Positions 54,075 through 62,768 of a DNA stretch of 64,000 nt are shown piece by piece. Numbering within the stretch: position 1 is the first letter of the stretch; each line of letters begins with the position of its first letter. The notes beneath the pieces are model-generated. The model saw only the letters and a list, made by a program, of their open reading frames with translations, ran no database searches and had not been told where the DNA came from. The stretch comes from JASJBU01 sp963797085. Its GTDB lineage: Bacteria > Pseudomonadota > Gammaproteobacteria > Chromatiales > Chromatiaceae. Location: positions 62,001 to 126,000 of the forward strand of contig CAWCOA010000009.1 of assembly GCA_963797085.1 (NCBI GenBank). Reading direction: 5' to 3'. Position numbers and translations under genes: made by a program.

Positions 54075-54315
54075 GTACAGAATTACAGCCTATGGCGACA
54101 CTGCCATCCAACGATGTTCGATTTAAGTTTGAGCACAGGGTCCAAAGAACGAATTTGTGGGCGTTAGGCTGCTCGATGATACACATTGAGCAGGTATCTC
54201 GCTGAAATAATTCATCACCTAAGTGGTGCTGTTCCATGAGGTGAAGGAACTTACAGATAGTCGTCTCATCCGGCACCAGTGCTCGACCCAGATCGATGAC
54301 TACAAAAAGGCACAT
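54075..54315 (-). pseudogene. IS5-like transposase fragment
   Basis: The minus-strand frame MCLFVVIDLGRALVPDETTICKFLHLMEQHHLGDELFQ matches the IS5-family N-terminal segment (VPDxTTIxxFRHLLExHxLxxxLF). It is cut off upstream and loses the pattern after ELFQRDT. No terminal repeats found. Confidence 0.7.
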
Positions 54316-54374
54316 GGCGCCTGATTCCCTGTTAAATCAGTTAGCAGGCTTTAGCTTAACCAGTCTCTATTGGC

Positions 54375-54689
54375 TTAAAATTCCTGGGTGAAATAAAACA
54401 CATAACTATCGAATACCAGTTTGGCGCCAAAACTTATTTCATTATCTTTGTTAACGGAGGACAGAGAAAAATATGGAGAGACCTGATACGGCAGCCTATC
54501 CACCCGATAATTCATGACATCGTGAGAATCGAGATTGACCGTCAACTTGATACCACTCAAATCGATAGCCCGCTGTTTGATTGAACGACCTGCACTCTGA
54601 TCTCCAGCTTCCAACAATGTTGTGGTCATCAACAATGCAAACCCAAGTATGACTGCCAATGCCTTTTCATAGTGTTTAACAAAAGACAT
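54375..54689 (-). CDS. Small exported protein of unknown function
   Basis: 104 residues from ATG 54689 (GGAG upstream; ATG 54704 adds MEFNK). Signal peptide LAVILGFALLMTTTLLEA, then a beta-rich mature part (GIKLTVNLDSHDVMNYRV, VSPYFSLSSV, ISFGAKLVFDSYVFYFTQEF), ending in an aromatic residue like outer-membrane strands. No family recognised. A strong palindrome lies upstream at 54721-54755. Confidence 0.55.
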   Translation of the reverse strand: MSFVKHYEKALAVILGFALLMTTTLLEAGDQSAGRSIKQRAIDLSGIKLTVNLDSHDVMNYRVDRLPYQVSPYFSLSSVNKDNEISFGAKLVFDSYVFYFTQEF

Positions 54690-54720
54690 CTTGTTGAACT
54701 CCATATTGAGATGAATTTTG

Positions 54721-54755
54721 CTGTTCCTTCTGTAACCGCGTTACAGAAGGAACAG
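54721..54755. promoter_or_regulatory. Perfect 16-bp inverted repeat
   Basis: CTGTTCCTTCTGTAAC, 3-nt spacer CGC, GTTACAGAAGGAACAG. It lies 32 nt upstream of the small exported protein's start. There is no T-tract after it on either strand, so an operator or an mRNA hairpin is more likely than a terminator. Confidence 0.6.
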
Positions 54756-54889
54756 CTGCTGTTATGAAAAATGCAAAGGCCATACCACCCTTTTCAAGCC
54801 AGCCTGTATCAAGAACATGGAGTGAGTTTTATAAACTTATAAATCAATATGTTAAAGAATAACGAATCCATTTCTGGAGCATTTATTAA

Positions 54890-55270
54890 GAGATAGGACG
54901 CTGTTCGAAAGTGACAAAAAGTGGTGGATTTTGCAGTTTTTCGGTCGATTTACTGAATTTATGGAGGTACCGGTTTCGAAAATTAAGGTTTATCCAGGTG
55001 TAGGTCTCGAGTTCGCAATTAAGCAGCCATCGGCAGCTGGACAAGTCCACGGCAATGCGATTCCCAGCGGAGACTTTCCAGATTGGCTTGTCTGATTCTC
55101 GATTCAGCGCTGACTTGTACCGTTGTATCGCCTCCGAGCAAAGCGTGAAAACGGTTGTGTTTGTAATAAATCTGGAACGCTTCAAGCTTCCTCTGCAAAA
55201 CGACCGTGTTCCAGAACAACGTTTTATCAAGAAACTCTCGACGAATAGTCCCGATACAGCAATTTTTCCA
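54890..55270 (-). pseudogene. Integrase-type transposase C-terminal fragment
   Basis: Minus-strand sequence reads IRREFLDKTLFWNTVVLQRKLEAFQIYYKHNRFHALLGGDTT, the end of an rve-type (IS3/IS481-like) transposase. Nothing of the catalytic DDE upstream part remains. Confidence 0.65.
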
Positions 55271-55538
55271 GAATACTTATGTTACAAATTATCAAGCCTG
55301 GTAGGGTCGATAACTGGCGTGGTAGCCCACTAGGATCGGCCTTGTCTGCAGTTTATGAGACTTTTCCTGCTGGAGCCCCCGTAAGGTGAATAAATAGAAG
55401 GTGTACTTTAGATGCTAAGATGTTGATATTTCTATACGGGACGACTTTATTTGACCACAGGCCTCTTCCAGCCCATAGCTGAGAGCTTGTCATCAAAAAA
55501 GCCGCCGCTAACTATAGCGAAGCAGAATAAGGAATGCC
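55271..55538. other. Gap upstream of mscS
   Basis: No gene recognised; holds the upstream region of the mechanosensitive channel gene. Confidence 0.35.
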
Positions 55539-56651
55539 ATGCCGGACAGTAACTATCTCGACTTTCTCGCCTACCCGTTTATCAACAATGCCTTACAGAA
55601 CTGGCTGATCTCACTAATAATATCGGTGCTGGTAGTTTTCCTGATACACACCATTCTCCGTGTGGGTATTTCACGCCTGGCCAAACTCGCGAAGGAAACC
55701 ACTACCATCTGGGATGACGCGGTAATTGACGCGTTGTCGCACACTCGCGGCCTGTTCGTGCTGATCATCGCGATTTTTGCGGGCTCTCTGTTCCTGACCT
55801 TTCCGGAGCGCATTCACCAGCTGATTTACACCGTTACATCCATCGCACTGATCCTGCAAGGCGGACTGTGGATCAATAATGTGGTGCTGTACTGGCTGAA
55901 GCATGAAGGCCAGCGCCGTCGCAAAATCGATCCCGCCACGGTCTCTACCGTCAGCGCCATTGGCTTCATCGGCCGCATGCTGCTGTGGATGCTGGTGGCT
56001 CTGCTGCTGCTTGACAACCTCGGCGTCGATGTCACCGCACTCGTGGCCGGACTGGGCGTGGGCGGCATCGCCGTGGCGCTCGCCGTGCAGAACATACTCA
56101 GCGACCTGTTCGCGTCGCTCTCCATCGTGCTCGACAAGCCCTTCGCTGTCGGTGATTTCCTGATCATCGACGAACACATGGGAGCGGTCGAAAATGTAGG
56201 CCTAAAAACCACCCGGATTCGCAGCCTGTCAGGCGAACAACTCGTATTTTCCAACACCGACCTACTAAAAAGCCGAATCAGAAACTACGGCCGCATGTTC
56301 GAGCGCCGGGTCGTGTTCAAGTTCGGCGTCACTTACCAGACCCCGCGCGACAAACTGAAAATGATCCCCGTCATTGTGCGTGAAGCCATCGAGGCGCAGG
56401 ACAAGATCCGCTTTGACCGCGCCCATTTCCAGGCCTACGGCGCTTCATCTCTGGACTTCGAAATCGTTTATTACGTACTCGCGCCCGACTATAACCTGTA
56501 CATGGATATACAGCAGGCGATTAACCTGAGCATCCACGAACGCTTCGAGCAGGAAGGAATAGAGTTTTCTTACCCGACGCAGACGGTTTACGTTAAGCGT
56601 GCAGACAGTGAGAGCGGCAGGGATTTTTGGGGAACTCTGTGTAGCGGTTGA
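55539..56651 (+). CDS. MscS-family mechanosensitive ion channel
   Basis: Small-conductance channel that opens under hypoosmotic stress. 370 residues with four to five TM helices and the pore helix/beta-domain hallmark VAGLGVGGIAVALAVQNILSDLFASLSI, followed by LDKPFAVGDFLIIDEHMGAVENVGLKTTRIRSLSGEQLVFSN. The C-terminal cytoplasmic domain is complete. It is GC-rich compared with its IS-remnant surroundings, so it looks like a retained chromosomal gene in a degraded neighbourhood. Confidence 0.92.
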   Translation: MPDSNYLDFLAYPFINNALQNWLISLIISVLVVFLIHTILRVGISRLAKLAKETTTIWDDAVIDALSHTRGLFVLIIAIFAGSLFLTFPERIHQLIYTVTSIALILQGGLWINNVVLYWLKHEGQRRRKIDPATVSTVSAIGFIGRMLLWMLVALLLLDNLGVDVTALVAGLGVGGIAVALAVQNILSDLFASLSIVLDKPFAVGDFLIIDEHMGAVENVGLKTTRIRSLSGEQLVFSNTDLLKSRIRNYGRMFERRVVFKFGVTYQTPRDKLKMIPVIVREAIEAQDKIRFDRAHFQAYGASSLDFEIVYYVLAPDYNLYMDIQQAINLSIHERFEQEGIEFSYPTQTVYVKRADSESGRDFWGTLCSG

Positions 56652-56758
56652 GTATAGGTAGCATAAACGCCCTTTACCGAGGTTCGGTCCCGAATATTCA
56701 TGCAGCCTTTGGAAGATAGACATGATGAAGGCCGTGGACTGCTGGGAGTTCAACAACA

Positions 56759-57013
56759 CTGCAGGGATCCGCTGCTCGTACGGGACGACCGCCCGGCGCG
56801 TCGCTGTTCAAGGACTGGTGTGTTCGCCATGGATGGTAGTGATCCAGATACGAAAACATGAGTCTCTATGGATGCCGCTTGTTGAGCAAGATGACATGAT
56901 CGAAAAGTTCTCGGCGTAGCATCCCAATCACTCGTTCCACGTAGGCGTTTTGCCATGGCGACGCGGGTGCCGTGATGACCTCGTCGATACCCAGACTCTC
57001 AATCCTCCGCCTG
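56759..57013 (-). pseudogene. Integrase-type transposase fragment with internal stop
   Basis: Minus-strand frame RRIESLGIDEVITAPASPWQ, NAYVERVIGMLRRELFDHVI, LLNKRHP, then an in-frame TAG, RLMFSYLDHYHPWRTHQSLNSDAPGGRPV. This is the C-terminal part of an rve-type transposase (ASPWQNxYVERxIGxxRRExxDH motif). Confidence 0.75.
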
Positions 57014-57198
57014 TAAAGACAGCCGCGACCGGACAGAGGTAGTCACCAACGTCAGAATAAACTGGATAAGACGCGTCATGAATCCAAGGATCAACCATCA
57101 TCCAGAAATATGTAATAGAATCAACAGACTCCTATTTTCGGGAACCCCATGACAACATGCTAAACAAAAACCTTGTACTAGCAGCTTTTACAATAATG

Positions 57199-57216
57199 TT
57201 GTACATTAATGTACAA
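57199..57216. promoter_or_regulatory. Perfect palindrome TTGTACATTAATGTACAA
   Basis: 18-nt perfect inverted repeat 26 nt upstream of the MerR-type regulator start, containing two TGTACA half-sites, the type of site bound by CarH/LitR-like MerR regulators. Probably an autoregulatory operator. Confidence 0.65.
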
Positions 57217-57242
57217 GTATTATAAATGTAGCCGGTACACAC

Positions 57243-58190
57243 ATGGAATCCGCACTCAAAACGACAGCTTCGCACTCTTCACAAAAGGTCTATTATCCCA
57301 TCAGAAAGATCTCTGAGCTAACTGGGATCAATCCGGTTACGCTGCGTGCATGGGAACGACGTTACGGATTGATCAAACCAGAACGCACCCCCAAAGGGCA
57401 CAGGCTCTATACTGATGAACACGTCCAATTGATACGGCGTATTCTTTCCTTGGTTGATCAGGGTATCTCCATTGGCCAGGTAAAAAGGATGCTGACGGAT
57501 GAGAAGCAGTCCACTAATGATGAGCCAGACGTAGCGACCACAGCCATCGACCCCTGGGAAGAATATAGATCCCGCATGCTGCAGGCAATTGCCAAGTTCG
57601 ATGATACGAAGCTGGACAGCAGCTATAACGACTGCCTATCACTCTACCCGGTGGAGTTGGTGACACGCCTGTTACTGCTGCCACTGTTGCATGAACTTCG
57701 TCTACGACAGGCAAGACAACCTCTCTCCGATTGTGAAACGCATTTTTTTCACACCTACCTGCGCAACAAACTGGGGGCTCGTTTCCATCACATGACAGGC
57801 CAAGCCAAAGGACAATGCCTACTTGCCGCCTGCCTGCCTGGAGAATTCAGTGAAGTGGAACTGTTGCTGTTCAGTCTGGCCGCCCTGACCCGTGGTTACC
57901 GGATCGTATTGCTCGGACCCAACATTTCGTTGGAATCTCTGCCCCTGACAATGGAACGCTCCCAGTGCGAAGCATTAATACTGTTTGGCAGTATCGAACC
58001 ACCCTCGGCCCTGCTGGGAACCCATTTGCCGGCCATGACCCAGAAGATTCATAAGCCGGTATTCATAGGCGGCAACTTTGCCCAGGGACATGCAGATGAG
58101 TTGAGACAGTGCGGACTGATACCGCTTGTCAGCGACATCGCTAGTGCGGTAATGCAGATTGATGACCGATTGAAATCCACTGCCGCGTGA
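57243..58190 (+). CDS. MerR-type regulator of the CarH/LitR/MlrA group
   Basis: 315 residues. The winged-helix MerR domain is at the N-terminus (YPIRKISELTGINPVTLRAWERRYGLIKPERTPKGHRLYT), followed by a helical region and a C-terminal Rossmann-like domain resembling cobalamin-binding modules (FSEVELLLFSLAALTRGYRIVLLGPNISLESLP, LILFGSIEPPSALL, PVFIGGNFAQG). The B12-ligating DxHxxG is not present (the position reads LPGEFSE), so light sensing through cobalamin looks unlikely, as in MlrA. Its neighbours (CFA synthase, chalcone-isomerase-like and LOV genes) are typical of light/stress-inducible LitR clusters. Confidence 0.82.
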   Translation: MESALKTTASHSSQKVYYPIRKISELTGINPVTLRAWERRYGLIKPERTPKGHRLYTDEHVQLIRRILSLVDQGISIGQVKRMLTDEKQSTNDEPDVATTAIDPWEEYRSRMLQAIAKFDDTKLDSSYNDCLSLYPVELVTRLLLLPLLHELRLRQARQPLSDCETHFFHTYLRNKLGARFHHMTGQAKGQCLLAACLPGEFSEVELLLFSLAALTRGYRIVLLGPNISLESLPLTMERSQCEALILFGSIEPPSALLGTHLPAMTQKIHKPVFIGGNFAQGHADELRQCGLIPLVSDIASAVMQIDDRLKSTAA

Positions 58191-58214
58191 CCACAGCCCT
58201 CTACTGGTTCAGGC

Positions 58215-58700
58215 GTGGCCTACTCCAGTGGCCTGTTTGAGCATACCAATGACACCATGGAATCCGCCCAGGCGAATAAGTACCAGCGCACTCTCGATCT
58301 GCTCGAGGCCACACCGACTATCGAAAGCTGCACGGCAGCTACGACCACATTGTTTCCATCGAGATGTTCGGGGCTGTCGGCGAGGCTTATGGGTACACCT
58401 ATCTGGAGACCCTCAAGCGTAATCTGAAACCGGGCGGCCGGGCGGTCCTGCAGGTCATCATGATTCAGGAACAGGCTTTCGAGGATTACCGCCGCAATCC
58501 GGATTTCATCCAGCGCTACATATCTGCTGGCATGGTCATTGATTCTGTTTACCAGATGGACCCTGTTGGTCATGCCGTACACGGCCTGGGGGGCGGAAAT
58601 CCCCAGGGACTATCGGCGAGAAGCAGTGGCAGGTCAGTTTCAATGACGGATGTTCCTGCAGGACGACAGAGTATTGATGAATCGCGCCAAGGTTAGCAAA
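58215..58700 (+). pseudogene. Cyclopropane-fatty-acyl-phospholipid synthase, internally deleted
   Basis: Starts as the CFA synthase middle (AYSSGLFEHTNDTMESAQAN, KYQRTLDLLEATP), then jumps to the later DYRKLHGSYDHIVSIEMFGAVGEAYG (in another frame from 58320), NLKPGGRAVLQVIMI and FEDYRRNPDFIQRYI. The SAM-binding glycine-rich motif between LLEA and DYR is missing, pointing to an internal deletion plus frameshift, and the 3' end decays after SVYQMDPVGHA. The enzyme cannot be functional. Confidence 0.75.
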
Positions 58701-58744
58701 TATGGTTTCACGCTTGGCGAGGTTACCCTGTTTTTTCTGGAACC

Positions 58745-59050
58745 ATGATACACAAGCAACTCCAAAGTCTGCATCATGTTGCCATCCCGGTCAGCGATAT
58801 CGATCGGGCCATCGAATTATATACCAGCCGTTTTGCCTGCGAACTGAAGTACCGGGACGCGACCTGGGCTTTATTAAAATTTGCCAACATAAATCTGGCG
58901 CTGGTGACCCCGGAACAACATCCGCCGTATATCGAACTAACGGACCCGAATGCCGCAGACTAGGGCCCATTGACCCTGCACAGAGACGGTACTCGATCCA
59001 TCTATATAAATGACAGCGAGGGTAATCATGTGGAAATCATGCAAGTTTAA
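58745..59050 (+). pseudogene. VOC/glyoxalase-family protein with in-frame TAG
   Basis: LQSLHHVAIPVSDIDRAIEL, YTSRFACELKYRDATWALLK and ANINLALVTPEQHPPYIELT match a one-domain VOC metalloprotein. TAG at 58961 is followed in the same frame by GPLTLHRDGTRSIYINDSEG, NHVEIMQV to TAA 59050, the expected end. A single nonsense mutation removes the last strand and metal ligand (Glu in HVEI). Confidence 0.65.
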
Positions 59051-59234
59051 ACCAAGCCTTCACGGCGCAATGCTGATCGCCACCACGGTGTCGCTAGAGC
59101 CGGTCAGCGCCAAGCAGGCTATCGAACTGGAAGGGGCGCGTTTCCCAACCTGGCGGATTTCCAAAGCAGGCACTTGCAGCCAGCAGGGCGTGGGCATCCT
59201 GAAGTGGGACGTCTGGTTCGATATCTACGCCTAG
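59010..59234 (+). pseudogene. Chalcone-isomerase-like protein, truncated
   Basis: After an export-like N-terminus (LIATTVSLEPVSA), the segment AIELEGARFPTWRISKAGTCSQQGVGILKWDVWFDIYA matches the start of the chalcone isomerase-like fold (EGxxFP...L.G.G.....F.IY.A.LY). TAG at 59232 follows, then SALYT-like remnants. Normal length is ~180 residues. It belongs with the same decayed cluster. Confidence 0.5.
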
Positions 59235-59385
59235 ATTTGTAAGTTTAGCGCCCTCTACACGGTCCAGAAACATCAACCTGAATATTATATTGCTGTTATC
59301 TAGTAAACTCCCTGAATAGAGAAAACGTTTGACATAGCTTAGTCTGCTTTTATGATAGAACAGTATTAAAAATGTGGCTTAGTCA

Positions 59386-59850
59386 ATGAAACATTTACCA
59401 ATCAGTATGGATCTGCTCAAAAAAGCCATCGATACGGCTAACGATGGCCTGGTCATTGCCGAACAAGAGGGAGATGACACAATACTGCTCTATGTCAATG
59501 CGGCTTTTGAACGACTGACTGGTTATAGTGAAGAGGATATCCTCTACCAAGATTGCCGCTTTCTGCAGGGAGAGGATAGAGATCAGGATGCGAGAAAAGT
59601 TATTCGTACTGCCATCGATGCGGGTGAACCCTGTCGGGTGCGCCTACGCAACTACCATAAGGATGGCACTCCCTTCTGGAATGAACTGAGTATCACCCCA
59701 ATTCTGAACGAGGAAGATGGAATCACCTATTACATTGGTGTACAGAAAGATGTCAGCAGTGAGGTGGATATCGAACAGCAACTCAACGAAGCTCAGCAGC
59801 GAATCAGGCAACTGGAGGATAAAATCACCTCCCTTGGAACGGCCAGCTGA
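59386..59850 (+). CDS. Short LOV (PAS) blue-light sensor protein
   Basis: 154 residues, one PAS domain (about 8-125) and a C-terminal helix with heptads (IEQQLNEAQQRIRQLEDKITSL). The flavin-binding motif reads YQDCRFLQGEDRDQDA, close to the LOV consensus GxNCRFLQ with Asp in place of Asn before the photoactive Cys; the FMN-ring contacts NYHKDGTPFWNELSITPI and GITYYIGVQKDVS are kept. There is no output domain, as in short LOV proteins that act by dimerisation. It lies ~1.2 kb downstream of the MerR-type regulator. SD is weak; ATG 59407 is an alternative start. Confidence 0.82.
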   Translation: MKHLPISMDLLKKAIDTANDGLVIAEQEGDDTILLYVNAAFERLTGYSEEDILYQDCRFLQGEDRDQDARKVIRTAIDAGEPCRVRLRNYHKDGTPFWNELSITPILNEEDGITYYIGVQKDVSSEVDIEQQLNEAQQRIRQLEDKITSLGTAS

Positions 59851-59970
59851 CCAATTCTGTATTAATACTTCATGATTTCGGACAGATTCTACGAAGAGGG
59901 ACAAACTATCACAAACTGATATCAATCAGATATTGTATGTCGGACAAACCTATCTGAGTAGTACAAATAT

Positions 59971-61089
59971 TTAGAAAACATAGTTGATGGCAGCAAAGCC
60001 CTTCACCACATAGTCCTTTTCGACAATAGGACTGTCAGTGACTTCGTTATCCAGCAATTCTACGCTCGCGTTAACTATCACCAGCCAATCCCGAGTAATC
60101 TCTATGAACATCCCAAGACCGGCTTCAATACTGAGAATGTCATTGAGTTCATAGGCAGGCCTATCAAGCGTCGCCTTACTGACCGGCACCCCAAAATCAT
60201 GGTTTGAGAGATCCGAGCTGAGCCAATTCACACCTATTTTCGGTGAAAATCTGAACATCCCATATTGGAATGACTTTTTAAACTCAATACTAGCCTCGCT
60301 ACCGCCTATTTCATCAAGCACGTCGTGTTCAAAACTCAACGAAAAATCTACGCCGCCCGGCATTTCCGCCTGGAACGCCAAGCCAGCCATGAACGTGTCT
60401 TTCCGATCGCCCATACCTTCAAGGAAATCACTCTCATCTTCTTCGTAGACACCGATCCGATACTTTCCTGTCGCAGCAAGGCGTAGTTTCCCACTACCGA
60501 CAAGACCTACCTGGATACTAGGACCATAAATTTGCAGGCGCTCACTATTGTATGTAATGGCAGGTATCAGCTGATATACACCACCATCATAATCACGATA
60601 AGGGCTGCTTCGCGCAATAACGCCTAAGCCCACACCCAGGCGCCCGCGCTTTCCCAACGGGCGGTAGAGTTTTACATCAAAATGGCGCGTCTCCCCTTCT
60701 CCTAATACGAAGGCCGCACGACTGTAGCTGGGGGGACCCTTGGGTTCGTAGCTGTTTGAGAAACCGAGAGGTTCCTTGGGAATGCCAATGAAATTCTTGT
60801 CGATGCGCTCATTGTTGTTTTCATCATGATATACCAGCAAGGCATACTCACCAGGTGGCACGTTCTCAATTCGATAAACCTTGCGATCATCCAGGGGCCG
60901 AGTAATCATCTTCACTGGATCTCGAAGGTCGCCGAATGCATTTGGCGAATCGAATAGCAAAAAAGAAACGGTTCCCATAGCTGGCGGATTATCCAGACTC
61001 ACTGAGAGTTCGGCTGCCTTGGCAGACACATTCCAATTCAACAGGAATAAGCACAACAGTGAACTCCGCCAGATGTATTTTAGTTTCAT
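59971..61089 (-). CDS. DUF2141/MipA-OmpV-type outer-membrane protein
   Basis: 372 residues. Signal peptide (SLLCLFLLNWNVSAKA), then a DUF2141-like domain (about 28-135, PPGEYALLVYHDENNNERID), then an OmpV/MipA-type beta-barrel (about 145-372: GKRGRLGVGLGVIARSSPYRDYDGG ... LIPAITYNSERLQIYGPSIQVGLVG) ending with aromatic-terminal strand INYVF. MipA proteins bind lytic transglycosylases; the fusion's role is not known. It stands alone on the minus strand. Confidence 0.8.
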   Translation of the reverse strand: MKLKYIWRSSLLCLFLLNWNVSAKAAELSVSLDNPPAMGTVSFLLFDSPNAFGDLRDPVKMITRPLDDRKVYRIENVPPGEYALLVYHDENNNERIDKNFIGIPKEPLGFSNSYEPKGPPSYSRAAFVLGEGETRHFDVKLYRPLGKRGRLGVGLGVIARSSPYRDYDGGVYQLIPAITYNSERLQIYGPSIQVGLVGSGKLRLAATGKYRIGVYEEDESDFLEGMGDRKDTFMAGLAFQAEMPGGVDFSLSFEHDVLDEIGGSEASIEFKKSFQYGMFRFSPKIGVNWLSSDLSNHDFGVPVSKATLDRPAYELNDILSIEAGLGMFIEITRDWLVIVNASVELLDNEVTDSPIVEKDYVVKGFAAINYVF

Positions 61090-61253
61090 TTTTTACTCGA
61101 TCTCACAATCGCGATAGGAATTCCCCAGGCAGCTTAACTCAAGCAACAACATTAATACATAAAGGCTGCATATGTTCCTAGCTGATTTAAAGTAGATTGT
61201 CATCCAGATTTTCTGCCTATTGGATTTATATCAATACTCGCCGTCTGACTCAT

Positions 61254-62138
61254 TTATTTACTGGCCGTCTGGATGCTTGCCGACACCCGGGCTGTGTTTA
61301 TCAACAGTTGATCAATGACCTGAGGATAGAGACGATGTAATATCTCAAGCATTTCTGGATTGCGGCTTGCATCCCGTTCCAGTAGAGTTCGCCTTGGCTC
61401 GCTGATATTCTGCAACTGCAAAAGCCATGGAGCTAGATAACTGGCCCATTTGGCCACTAGCTTTCTTTCTTGCGGATCGTTCCACTCTTCTTGCACCAGC
61501 AGCTCAGGAAAATCGGCTGCGGTGAGCTGCCTTCCAGCCAGGCTGGCAGATGTCCGATAATCCAGACTCACCGCAGAGCCATCGGGGCTCCTATGAAACC
61601 ACTGACGCTTGACTGAATTCATTCTTATCAGGCTTTCGAGTGATTCAGCGCTTGCCTGCGGATACATCTCTACCCTCAGAGAGGTTGAAACTGCATGCCA
61701 ATTTTGCTCCCTGATCCTTGGCAGCATGTTTTTGTCGCAAGTACTACCCAATAGGGCCAATGGCATGTGGTTTTTATCCAACAACCAGTATTCGTAACTA
61801 TCCTCGATAGTAAAAGGAAGTTGTTCCAGTACTCCGGACCGTAACTGATGAAGCAGCAGCTTGTAGCCTTCCTTCAACAGGGCAACATCAACGCTAGGAT
61901 CAGTTGGCAAGCGCATAACACCGTCTCTGGGGTTCCAGAAACCATATCGATAGAATTTCAACTCTTTCTGATTTCGATTCAGGCTTCCCCACCCACCTGT
62001 ATTCCGTTCCACCTGAACTTGTATCTCCCAATTAAAACCATCTCTGCTCAAACCTCGAGCAATACCATGACTGACCACCTGCAAGATACCAGTGAAGGGA
62101 TTGACAAGACGAATGGCATAACAATGTGGCTGGTTCAT
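61254..62138 (-). CDS. Conserved hypothetical protein
   Basis: ~294 residues if started at MNQPHCYAIRLVNPFTGILQ (62138); an upstream ATG at 62198 adds 20 residues. No signal peptide or TM helix. Features include RYGFWNPRDGVMRLPTDPSV, LLLHQLRSGVLEQLPFTIED, EYWLLDKNHMPLALLGSTCDK and a C-terminal PWLLQLQNISEPRRTLLERDA...LHRLYPQVIDQLLINTAR. No family is recognised. It is preceded by 570 nt of AT-rich DNA. Confidence 0.7.
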   Translation of the reverse strand: MNQPHCYAIRLVNPFTGILQVVSHGIARGLSRDGFNWEIQVQVERNTGGWGSLNRNQKELKFYRYGFWNPRDGVMRLPTDPSVDVALLKEGYKLLLHQLRSGVLEQLPFTIEDSYEYWLLDKNHMPLALLGSTCDKNMLPRIREQNWHAVSTSLRVEMYPQASAESLESLIRMNSVKRQWFHRSPDGSAVSLDYRTSASLAGRQLTAADFPELLVQEEWNDPQERKLVAKWASYLAPWLLQLQNISEPRRTLLERDASRNPEMLEILHRLYPQVIDQLLINTARVSASIQTASK

Positions 62139-62198
62139 ATCGATAACTTCAATGTTGCCTATTTTATACCTGATGAGCATCAAGGCTTGAATTTGCAT

Positions 62199-62768
62199 GT
62201 ACCAAGCATGTCAGAACACATTTTGAACCTGATTGCGATCTGGTTATGGGTTGCATCGAGCCTATTGTCTACTTTGTTTAGAGATCATATGTGTGAGACA
62301 CAGCGTTTTGTAACTGTTCCGTTGCATGCATCCAATAGATAACAAGCGTTACCCTGACTGAATCTTTCTAAATCATCAAAGAATTAGTAATGAAACAATC
62401 ACCTTTACTTGACATCTACAGCATGTTCGGTTTTGTCTGATAAGCCGTGACAAATCAAACATTCTTGATAGAAACTATACACGATATGTATAATATTAAA
62501 ATAGCATTTGTTTAATTTTCACTATTCTATTTGCATGGTTTTATTTGTAATTTCTCTCACTCGATCCAAGTTTAATTAATTTAATGCTATTTATCATTAA
62601 GTTACTTAAATATATGTAGCTTAATGAATCACTACATCTAAGATCGCGTACAATATAATGTTTTCATTTATTGTATTATTAATAAACATATTTTCTATAC
62701 ATTTTTGTAACTAATTTGCTATCGCATGGTCAGAATAACGAACTCATAAATATCCGGTGGAGTCATAA
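62199..62768. other. AT-rich intergenic region
   Basis: About 570 nt, strongly AT-rich, no gene. It separates divergent genes and must hold their promoters; no repeat or hairpin that stands out. Confidence 0.45.
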
